A DNA stretch of 64,000 nt from CAZLMW01 sp964560875 (lineage in GTDB: Bacteria; Myxococcota_A; UBA9042), in the NCBI GenBank assembly GCA_964560875.1, contig CAZLMW010000031.1, positions 9,956 to 73,955 of the forward strand, read 5' to 3'. Shown here piece by piece: positions 38,773-49,700 of the stretch (position 1 is the first letter of the stretch; the number at the start of each line of letters is the position of its first letter). The position numbers and the translations under genes are program-made. The notes beneath the pieces were generated by a model. The model ran no database searches. It saw only the letters and a program-made list of their open reading frames with translations, and was not told where the DNA came from.

Positions 38773-39738
38773 ATGAAGACGATCGCGCGCTCTGCGCTCT
38801 ACGCGGCGCTGGCATCTGCAACGGTGTGGGCCGGCTGCAGCGACGACGAACCGACGACGACCACGACCGACGCCGGTGTGAACCTGCCCGAGACGTGGTC
38901 ATCTTCGGAGGTGGCGTCCGCCCAGGACACAGTTTCCGATGTCGGGTCCGGGTCGGACACGGGTCCAATGGCGGATTCGGGCTCCGCTGGCGATTCGGGT
39001 TCTGGCGTCGATTCGGGTTCTGGCGTCGATTCGGGTTCTGGCGTCGATTCTGGATCGGTAGTCGACTCCGGTTCTGTCGTCGATTCTGGTCCCATGGTCG
39101 ACTCCGGTTCCGTCGCAGATTCGGGCTCGGTCGATTCGGGTTCTGGTGTCGATTCGGGTTCTGCAGCTGACTCCGGATCGGTCGCAGATGCGGGTTCTGG
39201 CGTCGATTCGGGCCCCACTTCGGGCGATGCGTCCGCGTCGTGCACCGCCGGCAAGCTGCGCCGTTGCTGGGTGGAATGCGTTCAGAAGTACCCGGCCGGC
39301 TGCATTCACGGCGACGTTCCGCCGCGGATTCCGGGTGTGCAGCACTGCACGGCCGGGACGTGGGGGGCCTGCAAGACACCGATCGCCTGCACCGAGTTGG
39401 CCGGTTCGTGCGTCAACGCCGCCAAGCAACCCGTGACCTACACGTGCCTGGACGGCTCCGCGAAGAACGGCCAGTTCCACTGCATCAAGCCCCTCGGCGC
39501 CAAGTGCGCGACGTCGTTTTGGGCCGGCTACGGCGCCACCGATTGCCCCCACCTGTGCACGACCCAGGCCGATCAGTGCGCCACCAAGGGCGCCAAACGC
39601 GCCTGCGAAGTGCACTGCGACAAGCCCGACGGGGCGGTCGTCAAGGGCACGCAGACGTGCTCCGAGCTGTGCAAGACCAAGGTCTGGGGCGTCTGCCTGA
39701 CCGGCGACGGCTGCTGGAAAAAAGCCGGTTCGCCGTAG
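38773..39738 (+). CDS. Cys-rich lipoprotein with SGVDSG repeat linker
   Basis: A 321-residue protein. GAGGTG precedes the ATG at 38773 by 5 nt and the signal ends in a lipobox WAGC. Residues about 45-155 consist of SGSGVDSG / SGSVVDSG units; DNA repeats run from about 38980 to 39220. The C-terminal 165 residues hold about 18 Cys (RRCWVECVQKYPAGC, CIKPLGAKCATSFW, HLCTTQADQCATKG, CSELCKTKVWGVC), likely a disulfide-rich head. Function unknown; it is built on the same plan as the proteins at 36927 and 43743. Confidence 0.75.
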   Translation: MKTIARSALYAALASATVWAGCSDDEPTTTTTDAGVNLPETWSSSEVASAQDTVSDVGSGSDTGPMADSGSAGDSGSGVDSGSGVDSGSGVDSGSVVDSGSVVDSGPMVDSGSVADSGSVDSGSGVDSGSAADSGSVADAGSGVDSGPTSGDASASCTAGKLRRCWVECVQKYPAGCIHGDVPPRIPGVQHCTAGTWGACKTPIACTELAGSCVNAAKQPVTYTCLDGSAKNGQFHCIKPLGAKCATSFWAGYGATDCPHLCTTQADQCATKGAKRACEVHCDKPDGAVVKGTQTCSELCKTKVWGVCLTGDGCWKKAGSP

Positions 39739-40061
39739 CCCCTCCGGGCTAGCCGCAATGCCCGTCACTGAGGGTGTAAGGCTATGATTCTCAGTGCTTT
39801 CCAGGGCGTCGATCGCCTTGGGCGCAACGGTTGTCTTGGGTGTCCTCTCTCCTCGCCAGCCGTTGGCAGGTGGAGAGCATCCACCGCCTGCGGCGACCAC
39901 GGTGAACGAAACTGACGTCGGTATTGGGCAGAAGGAGGCGGCCTGAGGTGTTGAGTTTCTACTTAGTATGGTGATGTGCCGTTCCGTCATGTTTTCAGAA
40001 TGTTCCGGCCTAAACGATCGGCATTGGGGTTGGCCGTCCTTAGCCGACTGTCTGCATCGCG
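39739..40061. other. 323-nt intergenic region between convergent genes
   Basis: No gene is evident. A small hairpin, TAGCCC CTCC GGGCTA (39736-39751), begins at the stop codon of the upstream gene but lacks a T run, so it is at most a weak terminator. The part from about 39950 to 40000 (TTTCTACTTAGTATGG) is less GC-rich than its surroundings. Confidence 0.3.
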
Positions 40062-40733
40062 CTACGGGGCCAGGGCGTCCGTGTCGGTGACGCCGCTCGC
40101 GAGCAAGGCGACGCGTTTGGCCAGCGGGCCCATCGGGGAGTCCTTTTGGGGCACCCCCGCCGCGCTGGGACCGGCCGCTTTACCATCGAAGCGGGCCGTG
40201 CCGAAGTAGGGGACAAACGTGTAGCTGTAGCCGGCTTTCTGGAGGCGCTCTCCATCCCGGTCCGCGTCGAATTCGAGAAACCGCAGGCCCTTGAGTTGCG
40301 CGTCCAGCTCGCCGGCCAGGACCGCTTTCTTGAAACGCTTGCAGGGCTCACACCAGGTCGCGCCGACGTAGACAAGCGTCCGGCGATTGGCTTCGGTGGC
40401 GGCGACCAGCTCGTCGGAGATCGCGAGCGCAACGTCGCCGGCTGCGATTCCGCGCACAATGTCCACCGCGCCCGACGGGCTGGCGTGGACGGCGCGCACA
40501 GCTTCGGCCACGGGCTCTGGTGGCGCTTGTCTCCCGCTCGGAGCGCTGGATTTCAAGGTTGTTGCGGCGGTCGCCTTCGCCGAGGCCGGTTTTTCGGACT
40601 TTTTGGCACACCCCGTCGCTACAAGCCCGACGCACAGGGCTGCTGCGAGGGGTGGTAGCGCTTTGGCCGCCACGGGTGGTTGTCGCTTGATGGCGTCACA
40701 TTTGGGGTTCATGGCGCAACATTTGGGGTTCAT
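40062..40733 (-). CDS. Thioredoxin-fold lipoprotein
   Basis: A 223-residue protein (ATG at 40733; the ATG at 40712 is equally possible). The lipobox is TGC in AALCVGLVATGCAKK. After an Ala/Ser-rich linker there is a thioredoxin-like domain with TLVYVGATWCEPCKRFKKAV; C128 and C131 form the redox CxxC. Then come DAQLKGLRFLEFDADRDGE and a TFVPYF segment in the place of the cis-Pro loop. It is inferred to be a periplasmic thiol-disulfide oxidoreductase. The DNA at the start is a 21-bp tandem repeat that duplicates the start codon and MNPKCCA. Confidence 0.82.
   Translation of the reverse strand: MNPKCCAMNPKCDAIKRQPPVAAKALPPLAAALCVGLVATGCAKKSEKPASAKATAATTLKSSAPSGRQAPPEPVAEAVRAVHASPSGAVDIVRGIAAGDVALAISDELVAATEANRRTLVYVGATWCEPCKRFKKAVLAGELDAQLKGLRFLEFDADRDGERLQKAGYSYTFVPYFGTARFDGKAAGPSAAGVPQKDSPMGPLAKRVALLASGVTDTDALAP
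40691..40733 (-). repeat. 21-bp tandem repeat duplicating the start codon
   Basis: Two copies of a 21-bp unit (minus strand ATGAACCCCAAATGT plus GCGCC, with variation at the end) lie head to tail, giving MNPKCCA MNPKCDA. Each copy supplies an ATG, so the number of copies sets the length of the N-terminus. Confidence 0.6.
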
Positions 40734-40806
40734 GGCGCAACATTGCCGGACCGAACGGGCACAGGCCAGTCTTCTCGTCGCCGCTTCCAACCGATACGCT
40801 GTGGGC

Positions 40807-41544
40807 ATGGAATTGCAGCAGCGCCAGGAATTGCTCAAGGATGTCGCCGCGGCGCTGCGTTGGGCGCGGTTTGGCGGCTATCAGCGTGTGCAGCGTGTCG
40901 CGGGGGCTGAGCCTGAGCAGGCCGCGGCACCTGTCGAGTCAGCTCGGCCGGCCGCGTCAATTGGGCCGGTCGAGTCAACTGGGCCGGTCGAGTCAACGGG
41001 GCCCGCCGCTTCGCCAGCATCGTCTCCAGCCGCCGCTCCAATCGCCAAGAAGGGCGCCAGGCCGGCTGTGGAGACCGCCCCCGCTGCAACTGCGCCCGTT
41101 GTCCTGGCGTGGTCGACCGGTCCGACTGACGCGCGCGTTTGCCTGGTTGTCGCCGGCGCCGCTGACGCGATCAAAGCGGACCCATGGGCAGGTGCAGAGG
41201 GCGCGTTGCTGGCCAAGATGGTCGGTGCGATGAAGCTCACTTCCGATGCCATCTATGCCGTCGCCTTGACCGAAGTTGCCGCTGACGATGTGCCGGGTGA
41301 TCGGCCGCCTTCGCTCGGCCAACAGCTCAAATCCTTGCGACCGGATGTCTTGCTCGTTTTCGGCGAGCGCGCGGCCCACCTGATGTTGCGAACCGATCGG
41401 CGAATCGATGACCTGCGCGGCCAGTGGCGCAAGCTCGCCGGCATCCCGACGATGGTGACGTACGGTCCGCGGTTGTTGCTCGAGATGCCGATGTTCAAGG
41501 CCGCTGCGTGGAAGGATCTGCAGGATGTGATGAAGAACCTGTAG
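40807..41544 (+). CDS. Divergent uracil-DNA-glycosylase-superfamily protein
   Basis: A 245-residue protein. An N-terminal helix (MELQQRQELLKDVAAALRWA) and an Ala/Pro/Val-rich linker (ESTGPVESTGPAAS) lead to a C-terminal domain with the order of family 4/5 UDGs: VCLVVAGAADAIKADPWAG in place of the GEAPG motif, ALLAKMVGAMKL, IYAVALTEVA, SLRPDVLLVFGERAAHLML and MVTYGPRLLLEMPMFKAAAW in place of the HPS/HPxxLLR motif. The catalytic His is missing (YGPR) and only one Cys remains, so no 4Fe-4S cluster is possible. It may bind DNA without base excision, or do something else. It is divergent from the thioredoxin-like gene, with 73 nt between. Confidence 0.65.
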   Translation: MELQQRQELLKDVAAALRWARFGGYQRVQRVAGAEPEQAAAPVESARPAASIGPVESTGPVESTGPAASPASSPAAAPIAKKGARPAVETAPAATAPVVLAWSTGPTDARVCLVVAGAADAIKADPWAGAEGALLAKMVGAMKLTSDAIYAVALTEVAADDVPGDRPPSLGQQLKSLRPDVLLVFGERAAHLMLRTDRRIDDLRGQWRKLAGIPTMVTYGPRLLLEMPMFKAAAWKDLQDVMKNL

Positions 41545-41562
41545 CGCACCGACCCGCCCATA

Positions 41563-41650
41563 TTCGGCGTAACCTGGCTCGGTGTTCGGCGTAACCTGGC
41601 TCGGTGTTCGGCGTAACTTGGCTCGGTATTCGGCGTAACCCGGCTGGGCC
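41563..41650 (+). repeat. 22-bp tandem repeat, four copies
   Basis: Four head-to-tail copies of TTCGGCGTAACCTGGCTCGG(TG) fill 41563-41584, 41585-41606, 41607-41628 and 41629-41650; copies 1 and 2 are identical and copies 3 and 4 have a few changes. They lie just after the UDG-like gene and 120-200 nt before the metallopeptidase gene. They could be iteron-like protein-binding sites or a simple minisatellite. Confidence 0.8.
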
Positions 41651-41847
41651 AAGTCGCCGCGCCGCGGTCGGAAATCGCCCATAATCCCCTGTAACCTTAC
41701 GGAATCTCCACGAATTGCCAAACGCCTCTTGTTGACCCCAATACGCGGCGGCTCTACACTCGATCATTGCGTCCCCTCGCCATTTTGCGGGGGGCCTGGC
41801 GCGCGGGCGACGCAACGAGCAACGCCTGTCGCAGCCGTGGAGGCGCC

Positions 41848-43449
41848 TTGGACGTGTGGGCCAACCGCCGCGACGAGAAGCCAAGCCTCGGCCGATCTTC
41901 GGTGATCGCGTTCGCCGCCATTTGGTTGTGCGTCGGCCTGGTCGCGACCGGATGTGAGCGCGCCGATCCGCCTGCCAAGCGCCCGGTGCTCGCCTTCCCG
42001 CCCGGCGAAGCGCCGATCGCGTCCCTGCCCGCGTCCCCCGACCGACGCACCGCGCCGCTGCGCACCTACAAGCGCGAAACCGTCACGCTGAGCACCGATA
42101 CCGAACACGCCTATGCCCTGGCGCTGCTCGGCAAGCTCGAGTCGTTCGTCGCGCAGGCCAATCACCACCTCGCGCGCATCCTCAACGTCAAGCGCCGCAA
42201 CGTGCATGTCACCATCGTCGTGTTCGAATCGCAGGAGCGCTACCAGCGATACGCGCGCCATCACGCGCCCGGCCTCGTCAATAACGGCGGCTACTACGAC
42301 GGCAGCTCGCGAACGGTTGTGACCTATCGCTTCAACAACAGCATGCAGCTGTATTTCCACGAGCTGGTGCACGCGATGATGGCCGAGCACTTCGGCGACC
42401 ATCACTTCAGCCGCTACACGCGCAAAGACTGGCCGATCTGGTTTGACGAAGGCATGAGCGAGTTCATCGGCAGCTACGCGGTCGACGGCGACGGCATCCG
42501 CATCCCGGCCCCGAACAAGGGCAAGCTCGCCTACCTCGCCAACGCCATGGGCCATCACGCGTTCGTGGATCTGCCGACCCTGCTGCGCGCGCCTGCATCC
42601 GGCTTCTCCGGCACGTCCATGAACATCTTCTACGCTGAGAGTTGGGGTCTGGTCGACTACCTGGTCGGCCACCCGATCTACGCGAGCAAGATCCCGCTGT
42701 TCTTCCGCAAAGTCCGCTCCGGAGAGGGCGGCTTGGCGGCGTTCAAGGCGTGTTTTGGCAACGACCTGCCCGCGTTCGAAGCGTCATGGCGCGCCCACAT
42801 TCGCAAGGCCGTGCAGCCGCCCAGGTCGGTGTGGCTGTTTTCGGGCGACAGCATCGACGACTGGACCATCCACGAGGGCGGCCGCTGGAAGGTGCGGCAC
42901 AAGCAGATCGTCGGCAGCGGCGACCGCAACTACAACTACCTCATCAAGTCGGAGGTGCCGCTGCGCAACTTCGGCTACGAGCTCGATATCCTCATCGAAC
43001 GAGGCACTGCGGGGCTGATTCTCGGCAACAACTACCACGGCGAGTATCCCTACTATTACCTCGTCGACATGGCCCGCGACGCCGTCATGCTGAGGCGTTC
43101 CTACACCGCAACGCGCATCGAGCCGGTTCGGCAGGCCTTCGCGGACGTCGCGCTCGGCAAATGGGTCCACCTCGACGTGCGCGTGGTCGACCGCACCATC
43201 ACCATCTCGGTCAACGGCCGCCGGGTCCTGCATGCGCGCAGCGACCGCGACTCCTACTCGCTCTTCGGCCTGTACCTCTACCACGCCAAAGCGCGCTTCA
43301 AGAACGTGCGCCTGCGCCGCGAAATCCCGCCGATCCGCCACTGGGCAGAAGCCGGCCCCGTCGTCCGTCCCGCCGGCGCCGGCATCGCGACATCCCCGCG
43401 CGGACCTGCGTCCCCGATCGCAGCTACACGACGCGCGCCAAGACATTAG
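41848..43449 (+). CDS. HEXXH metallopeptidase lipoprotein with DUF1080-like domain
   Basis: About 533 residues from the TTG at 41848 (GGAGG 4 nt upstream); the GTG at 41854 and a TTG at 41767 are alternatives. The lipobox is TGC in WLCVGLVATGCERA. A gluzincin-like zinc site is formed by H171-E172-x-x-H175 (FHELVHAMM) and E201 (WFDEGMSEF). From about residue 329 to the end there is a jelly-roll of the DUF1080 / 3-keto-disaccharide hydrolase type (LFSGDSIDDWTIHEGGRW, DILIERGTAGLILGNNYH, WVHLDVRVVDRTITISVNGR). Cell-surface proteolysis, possibly targeted to glycan by the C-terminal domain, is inferred. Confidence 0.8.
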   Translation: MDVWANRRDEKPSLGRSSVIAFAAIWLCVGLVATGCERADPPAKRPVLAFPPGEAPIASLPASPDRRTAPLRTYKRETVTLSTDTEHAYALALLGKLESFVAQANHHLARILNVKRRNVHVTIVVFESQERYQRYARHHAPGLVNNGGYYDGSSRTVVTYRFNNSMQLYFHELVHAMMAEHFGDHHFSRYTRKDWPIWFDEGMSEFIGSYAVDGDGIRIPAPNKGKLAYLANAMGHHAFVDLPTLLRAPASGFSGTSMNIFYAESWGLVDYLVGHPIYASKIPLFFRKVRSGEGGLAAFKACFGNDLPAFEASWRAHIRKAVQPPRSVWLFSGDSIDDWTIHEGGRWKVRHKQIVGSGDRNYNYLIKSEVPLRNFGYELDILIERGTAGLILGNNYHGEYPYYYLVDMARDAVMLRRSYTATRIEPVRQAFADVALGKWVHLDVRVVDRTITISVNGRRVLHARSDRDSYSLFGLYLYHAKARFKNVRLRREIPPIRHWAEAGPVVRPAGAGIATSPRGPASPIAATRRAPRH

Positions 43450-43735
43450 CGGGGTGCGGGGAAGCTCCGCTCCCGCACGTGCTCGCTGTTTGTAAGGGGG
43501 CTGAACGCAGCCCCCTCGCNNNNNNNNNNNNNNNNNNNNNNNNNNNNNNNNNNNNNNNNNNNNNNNNNNNNNNNNNNNNNNNNNNNNNNNNNNNNNNNNN
43601 NNNNNNNNNNNNNNNNNNNCCCCAACTTTCTGAAGGTCGCTCCGCGACGGCGTGGCTGCGGTTGACACCTCCGCGCACGCACCGGTCCGTTTCGTCTCCG
43701 AGCGGCTTCCGGTAGCCTACATTCCGTAACAACTC
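43450..43735. repeat. Palindrome-rich intergenic element broken by an assembly gap
   Basis: Left of the gap are two hairpins: GTGCGGG...CCCGCAC (about 43454-43480) and a perfect GGGGGCTG AACG CAGCCCCC (about 43495-43516). Right of it lies GGTCGCTCCGCGACGGCGTGG. The 100 N at 43520-43619 are a scaffold gap. Dispersed palindromic repeats of this style break assemblies in GC-rich genomes; the true length is unknown. Confidence 0.55.
43520..43619. other. Assembly gap (100 N)
   Basis: A run of exactly 100 N, the usual placeholder for a scaffold join of unknown length. Confidence 0.98.
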
Positions 43736-43742
43736 CCGCGGA

Positions 43743-46700
43743 ATGCCCATGAAGCGCACTTGCCTGCTCGCGTGCCTTGTCGTTGTCCTTTCCTGCGGCG
43801 AACCCGATTCGGGCACGTCCTCGGACACCCCGACCGACACGGGCGGGACCGTCAATGACGCCGCAGCCACCATCGACACCGGCGCCACAACCACCGACAC
43901 AGGCCCAGGTTCGACCGATACGGGCGCGGCCAAAGACACCGGGACCGCGACCCCAGACACCAGCAAGAAAGACACCAGCAAGAAAGACACCAGCAAGAAA
44001 GACACCAGCAAACAGGACACCGGACCGATCGCCGACGCTGGACCTTGCGCGGTCAACGGCGCTCCGTGCGATGACGGAGACCCGTGCACATCGCCCGACA
44101 CCTGCCACGGCGGCAAATGCGTCGCCGGAATCGATCGCTGCGAATGCCAGACGACCGACGACTGCAAGGCGTTTGACGACGGCGACCTCTGCAACGGCAC
44201 GCTCTTCTGCAACAAGACCAAGGCGCCTTACCGCTGCCTGCCCAAGCCGAACAGCGCGGTCATCTGCAACGCGGCCAAGGACACGGCGTGCGCAAAAGCG
44301 GTCTGCGATCCGGGCACCGGCACCTGCAAGCTGACACCCGACGCCGCCGGAACACCCTGCGTCGACGCCGACCCATGCACCGTCGACAGCGTCTGCGACG
44401 GCAAAGGGGCCTGCAAACAACAGGGGACGGCGAGCTACTGCGAATGCAAGAAGTCGGACGACTGCGCCGCCAAGTCCGCCGCCGACAAGTGCTCGGGCGT
44501 GTACTTCTGCAACCTCAACGTCTTTCCGTGGAAATGCGAGCTCAACACCACCAAGAAGGTCACCTGCGACGCGACCAAGAGCACCGCGTGCGAGACCAAC
44601 GTCTGCGACAAGACGACCGGCAAATGCGGGCTGGAGCCGGTCCTCGACGGAACGCCTTGCGACGACGGCAATAAGGTCACGCTCGGCGACGCCTGCGAAA
44701 AGGGCGCGTGCAAGGCCGGGTCCAAGCTCTACGTGTGCGGCAAAGACGCCGACTGCGATCCGCTCGAGGACGGCGACCTCTGCAACGGCGTGCTGTATTG
44801 CGACAAGAATTCCAAGAGCTGCAAGGTCAACCCGGCCACCAAGATCGTGTGCCCATCGGTCAACGACACCGCTTGCAACAAGAACCGCTGCGAGAAGACG
44901 ACCGGCGCCTGCAACCTCAAGGCCGAAAAGAACGGCACCGCGTGCGACGACGGGGACAAATGCACCGCGGGCGACCTCTGCCTGGGCGGCTTGTGCAAGG
45001 CCGGCGCCGAGTTCACGTGCCCGTGCAAAGACAACGCTGACTGCGCCGCCAAGGACGACGGCAACCTCTGCAACGGCGTGTTCTTCTGCAACAAGGCGAC
45101 CAAGAAGTGCCAGTTCAACCCATCTGAGACCGTCGTCTGCCCGAGCGCCGCCAACACCGACTGCCGCAAGAACGCGTGCGAGCCGAAGACGGGTAAGTGC
45201 TCATTTGGGCCCGCAGCTACCGTCGACGAGCGCTGCGACGTACCCAAGGACCTCGGCGTCAAGTGCCGCTACGAACACAAACCCAAGGGCGCGCCGACCA
45301 ACAAGAACGTGCCGTGCGACGACGGCTCCACGTGCACCCTGGGCGACGTTTGTGTGGCCGATCAATGCAAACCCGGCGTGCATGTTTGCCCCTGCAAGAC
45401 GCACAAAGACTGCCTCGCACACGATGACGGCAACCAGTGCAACGGCATCCCGGTCTGCAACTTCGCGACCGGCAAGTGCGAGAAGAAGTCGCTGACCAAG
45501 CCGGTCTTCTGCGCCGCCATCAATGACACAACGTGCCTGAACAATGTCTGCAACCCGGCCAGCGGCGAATGCGAGATGCGGCCCCGCAACGAAACCAAGA
45601 GCTGCGACGATGACGACAAGTGCACGGTCGGCGAGACGTGCGGCAAAGGCCTGTGCGGCAATGGCAAGGTCAACACCTGCGACGACAAGGACCCCTGCAC
45701 CCAGGACAAGTGCGACAAGGACAAGGGCTGCAGCCATCCGCCGACCTGCAACGACAACAACGACTGCACAGCGGATACCTGCAAGGCCGGCAAGTGCTCG
45801 TTCGTCGCGACCAAGCTCGACGCGCAGTCCTGCGACGCGGATGGCAGTGGCTGCACCGTCAACGACGCGTGCAAGGCCGGTAAATGTGTGGCCGGCGCGC
45901 CGATTCAGTGCCCGTCACCCACGAAACAGTGCCAGGTCGGCGTGTGCGTCAAGACCGGCTCGACGACGTTCATCTGCCAGGCCAAGGCCGCTGCGGACAA
46001 GGCGCCATGCGACGACGGGCAAGCGTGTTCGGTGGGAGATGCTTGCGTCGGCGGGACGTGCACGGCGGGCAAAGGGCAGCGGCTCTTCGTCGGTGAGCTG
46101 GCCGGCGCGGACAAATATGCCGAGGTCCACGCGATCGCCGGTTTGAAGGGCGGCGGGTCTGTCCTGGTCGGCGAGGTGCGCGAGACGGCGGCCCAGACGC
46201 AGGCGAAGAAGCGGCGCTGGATGGTGTGGGTCATCGGCGCGGACGGCGCTCAGAAGTGGGCCAAGCCGTTGGGTTCGGCGTCCAATTCACTGGTGAACGC
46301 CGCGCGCGCCGTCGCCGTCGAAGCGGACGGGTCGCTGTTGGTCGGAGGATCGCTGATCAACAAGACATCGGCCGACGTGCGGCTGCTGAAGATCAGCGCG
46401 GACGGCTCCAAGCTCACCGGCAGCAAGACGTACGGCGCGCCCAACGTGTACGAGGAGCTGCGGGCCATGTTGCCCCACAGCGGCGGAGGTTGGGTCGTCG
46501 TCGGCACCGCGACCACCGGCAAGGACGGGATCCGTCCGCTCGTGATGCGCGTGACCCTGTCCGGGAAAGTGCTCGGTCAGCGTGTCCTGCCCCTCGCCGC
46601 GATGGTGCCCGCGTCCGCCACGTCGCGTCCCGGAGGCGTCACCGCCGCTGCCGGCACCGGCTTTGCCAACAACAAGCCGTGGAGCTGGGCGTTTGCGGTC

Positions 46701-49700
46701 GATTCGGACCTGAAACCACTGTGGACCACCGATCTGCGCGACCGGATGCGGATCGCCCACGCGATCGCGGCGACGTCCAACGGCTACCTGGTCGCCGGCA
46801 GCTCCGCGACGCAAAACGGCCTGCGCAGGCCCGTGTTCTTGACGCTCGACGCTGCCGGTCACAAGGGGGTGCGCACCGAATTGACAACCAGCGCCTATCC
46901 CAACGCCATCACCGCGACGGGCAAGGACAGCTTCGTCGTTGTAGGAACGCGGCCGGGACCGTCGCTGCGGCCGTTCATCGCGGGTGTCGACGGCAATGCC
47001 AACCACACGTGGACGCTCCAGCCGGCCACTACAGGCGAGCTCTGGGCGGTTACGACGCACGCAGACGGCAAGGTCGTTGCCGCCGGTCGCCGCCGCGGCG
47101 CTTCGGACCAGAAGATCATCCTCCGCGCGCTGACGCCGTGGGGGCAGATCAAGTGCTCATCGGCAGGTAGCTGTGCGGGCAAGAAGGCCGGCGATTGCGA
47201 CGACGGCAACGGCTGCACCAACGACTTCTGCGAGGCCAAGAGCGGATGCCTGCACACCAACAACGCCGCTGCCTGCGACGACGGCTCGGTGTGCACGACC
47301 AAGGACGGCTGCGTGGGCGGCAAGTGCGTCGGGACCAGCCCGCTCAAGTGCGATGACGGCAACCCGTGCACCGCTGACACATGCAACGGCAAGGCCGCGC
47401 TCAAGGATGCGTGCAAGCACACGCTGCTCAACATCGGCTGCGACGACGGCGACTTGTGTACGACCGGCGACAAGTGCCTCACGACGGGCTGCAAGGGCAC
47501 GCCCAAGGCTTGCGACGACGGCAATGTCTGCACGCTCGATGGCTGCAACAAGCTGACCGGCTGCAAGTCGACCCTGCGCGCCGACGAGCTTTGCGACGAC
47601 AAGAACCCGTGCACCAAAGACACCTGTGACGAGAAGGCGACGACGCTCAAGGCCGCTTGCGAGCACGTGCTCGACAAAGACGCGCCCTGCGACGACGGCG
47701 ACAGTTGCACCACGCTCGACCAGTGCGACCACCTCGGCAAATGCTCGCTCGGCAGGGCAAAGCTCTGGTCGGTCGAGCTCGACAGCAAGGTGCGCGCCAA
47801 ACACATGCTGTCGGGCGTCGCGGTGACGGAAAAAGGCGCGATATTTGCGTCGGGCCGCCAGGAGTTCGCCGCCACGTCGACGCCACGCGGGGCATGGATC
47901 GCCCGGCTCGATGCGGGCGGCAAGGTCACCTGCCAGAACTTCCTGGTCGACAAGGACTGGAGCTACCCCAACCTGGCTTCGATTATCGCCGATGGGGAGG
48001 GCGCCATCGCGGTTGGCTACGCCACGTCCAAGAAAGAGAAGAGCTTCGGTCAGCGCACCTGGCTGGTCGGTGTCGACGCGGCGTGCAAGGTGACCTGGCA
48101 GAGCCATGGAACGGTGTTCGGAGCGGGGTATCACGGCGCGCGGGCGAGCGACGGCGGCGTGTTCACAGCGGGCGAGACCAAGAAGGGGCCCTACTTCGTC
48201 ACGCACGTCGCACGGGCCGGCAAGAAGGGCACGTGGCGCTGGCAGAAGACCTTGCAGCAGGTCGGGCACAGGCGGCCCACTTCAATCATCGCACGCCCCG
48301 ACGGCGGCGCTGTCGTTGGCATCGGCCAGCAGTACGGCGGCGGCTCCCCTGTGCTGCAAGTGGTGTGGCTCGATAGCGCCGGCAACCAGACGCGGTCGCG
48401 CAACTACACGGGCGCATACAGCAATGGTCCGCGGTTGATCCCCGATGGCGATGTCCTGCGCATGATCTCGACCAAGCAGGTCGCCCTGAGCGCCGTCAAG
48501 AAGGCGATGGTGCCGTACCTGGGGCGGATATCGGCGGCCAGCGGCGCGTTGCTCGGGGAGTCCATCCTGGTCGTACCCGAGGTTGGAGGCGCCAACATGG
48601 TCGCGTCTTCGGCGCTGAAGCTGGTCAACGGCGACACCCTCTTTGTCGGCAGCTTCACCGGTTCGACGCTTGGCGGGGAGATGCTCGGAATCCGGCCCGA
48701 CGGCACCCGCGCATGGCGCAGCTCGACCAACGTCGGCAACACGACCGACTATGTGGCGGCCGCGGCGCTCACGGCTGACGGTGGGATCGTCGCGGTCGGG
48801 GAGCTCCACAAGGGCAATCGCACTGTCGGCACGGTCTTCCGCTTCGACCCGTGGGGCAACACGACCTGTGTTTCGGCCGGAAAATGTGCCCAGCAGACAG
48901 CGAAATCCTGCGACGACGGCAACGGCTGCACGCTCGATTCGTGCGCCGCCAAGCTTGGCTGTACCAACAAGGAAACGAAGGGCAACGCGTGTGACGACGG
49001 CAACCCGTGCACCGCCGCGGGCAGCTGCAATGACGGCTCGTGCCACGCAGGCGCGCCGCGGCTTTTCGAGGCCAGCTACCAGTCGCCACACAGCGATCGT
49101 GGCATCGGTGTGCTCGCCCAGGATGACGGCGGATACCTCGCGGTTTCGACGCTGCGTGCATGGAACGCTCACGGCGCCAACGGACCCCGCGGCCAGTTCC
49201 GCAAGGTGGACGGCTCCGGCAAGACCGTATCGACGTCCTGGGTCCCGAACATGGACGCCGCCGCCGGTGGGCAGGCGCACCAGGTCACCAACGTCGAGCC
49301 GGCGCCGGGCGGGTTCTGGTCGCTGAGTCGCTCGTCGTATTCCAAGACCCACGGGGCGCTGCAGTGGGTGTGGCATGGCGAGGACGGCAAGCAGATCAAG
49401 GCCGGTCGTGCGTCCGTCACCACGTGGTCGATCCCCAAGGCTGCCAAGATCTGCCCGCTGTCCGACGGCGGCGCGATGGTCTTCTCGTCCTGGCTCGGCT
49501 GGGCGCGTGCTGCGCGCGTGCTGGCGTCCAAACCGGCGAGCTTCAAGGTCAGCGAGTTCGGCGATAAGGCCAACGTGCAAGGCATCGGCGGCTGCGCCCA
49601 GGACGCATCGGGCCGCGTGGCTGGGGTCGGCTGGAACCACAGCTTCGACGGCAAGTTCGGCGCGATCTGGATCCTCGGTCTCAACGGCACAGGGCCCCGC

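Noticed and set aside
39736..39751. Terminator after the Cys-rich lipoprotein gene
   Set aside because: Only a 6-bp stem and no T run; kept as a remark on the intergenic region.
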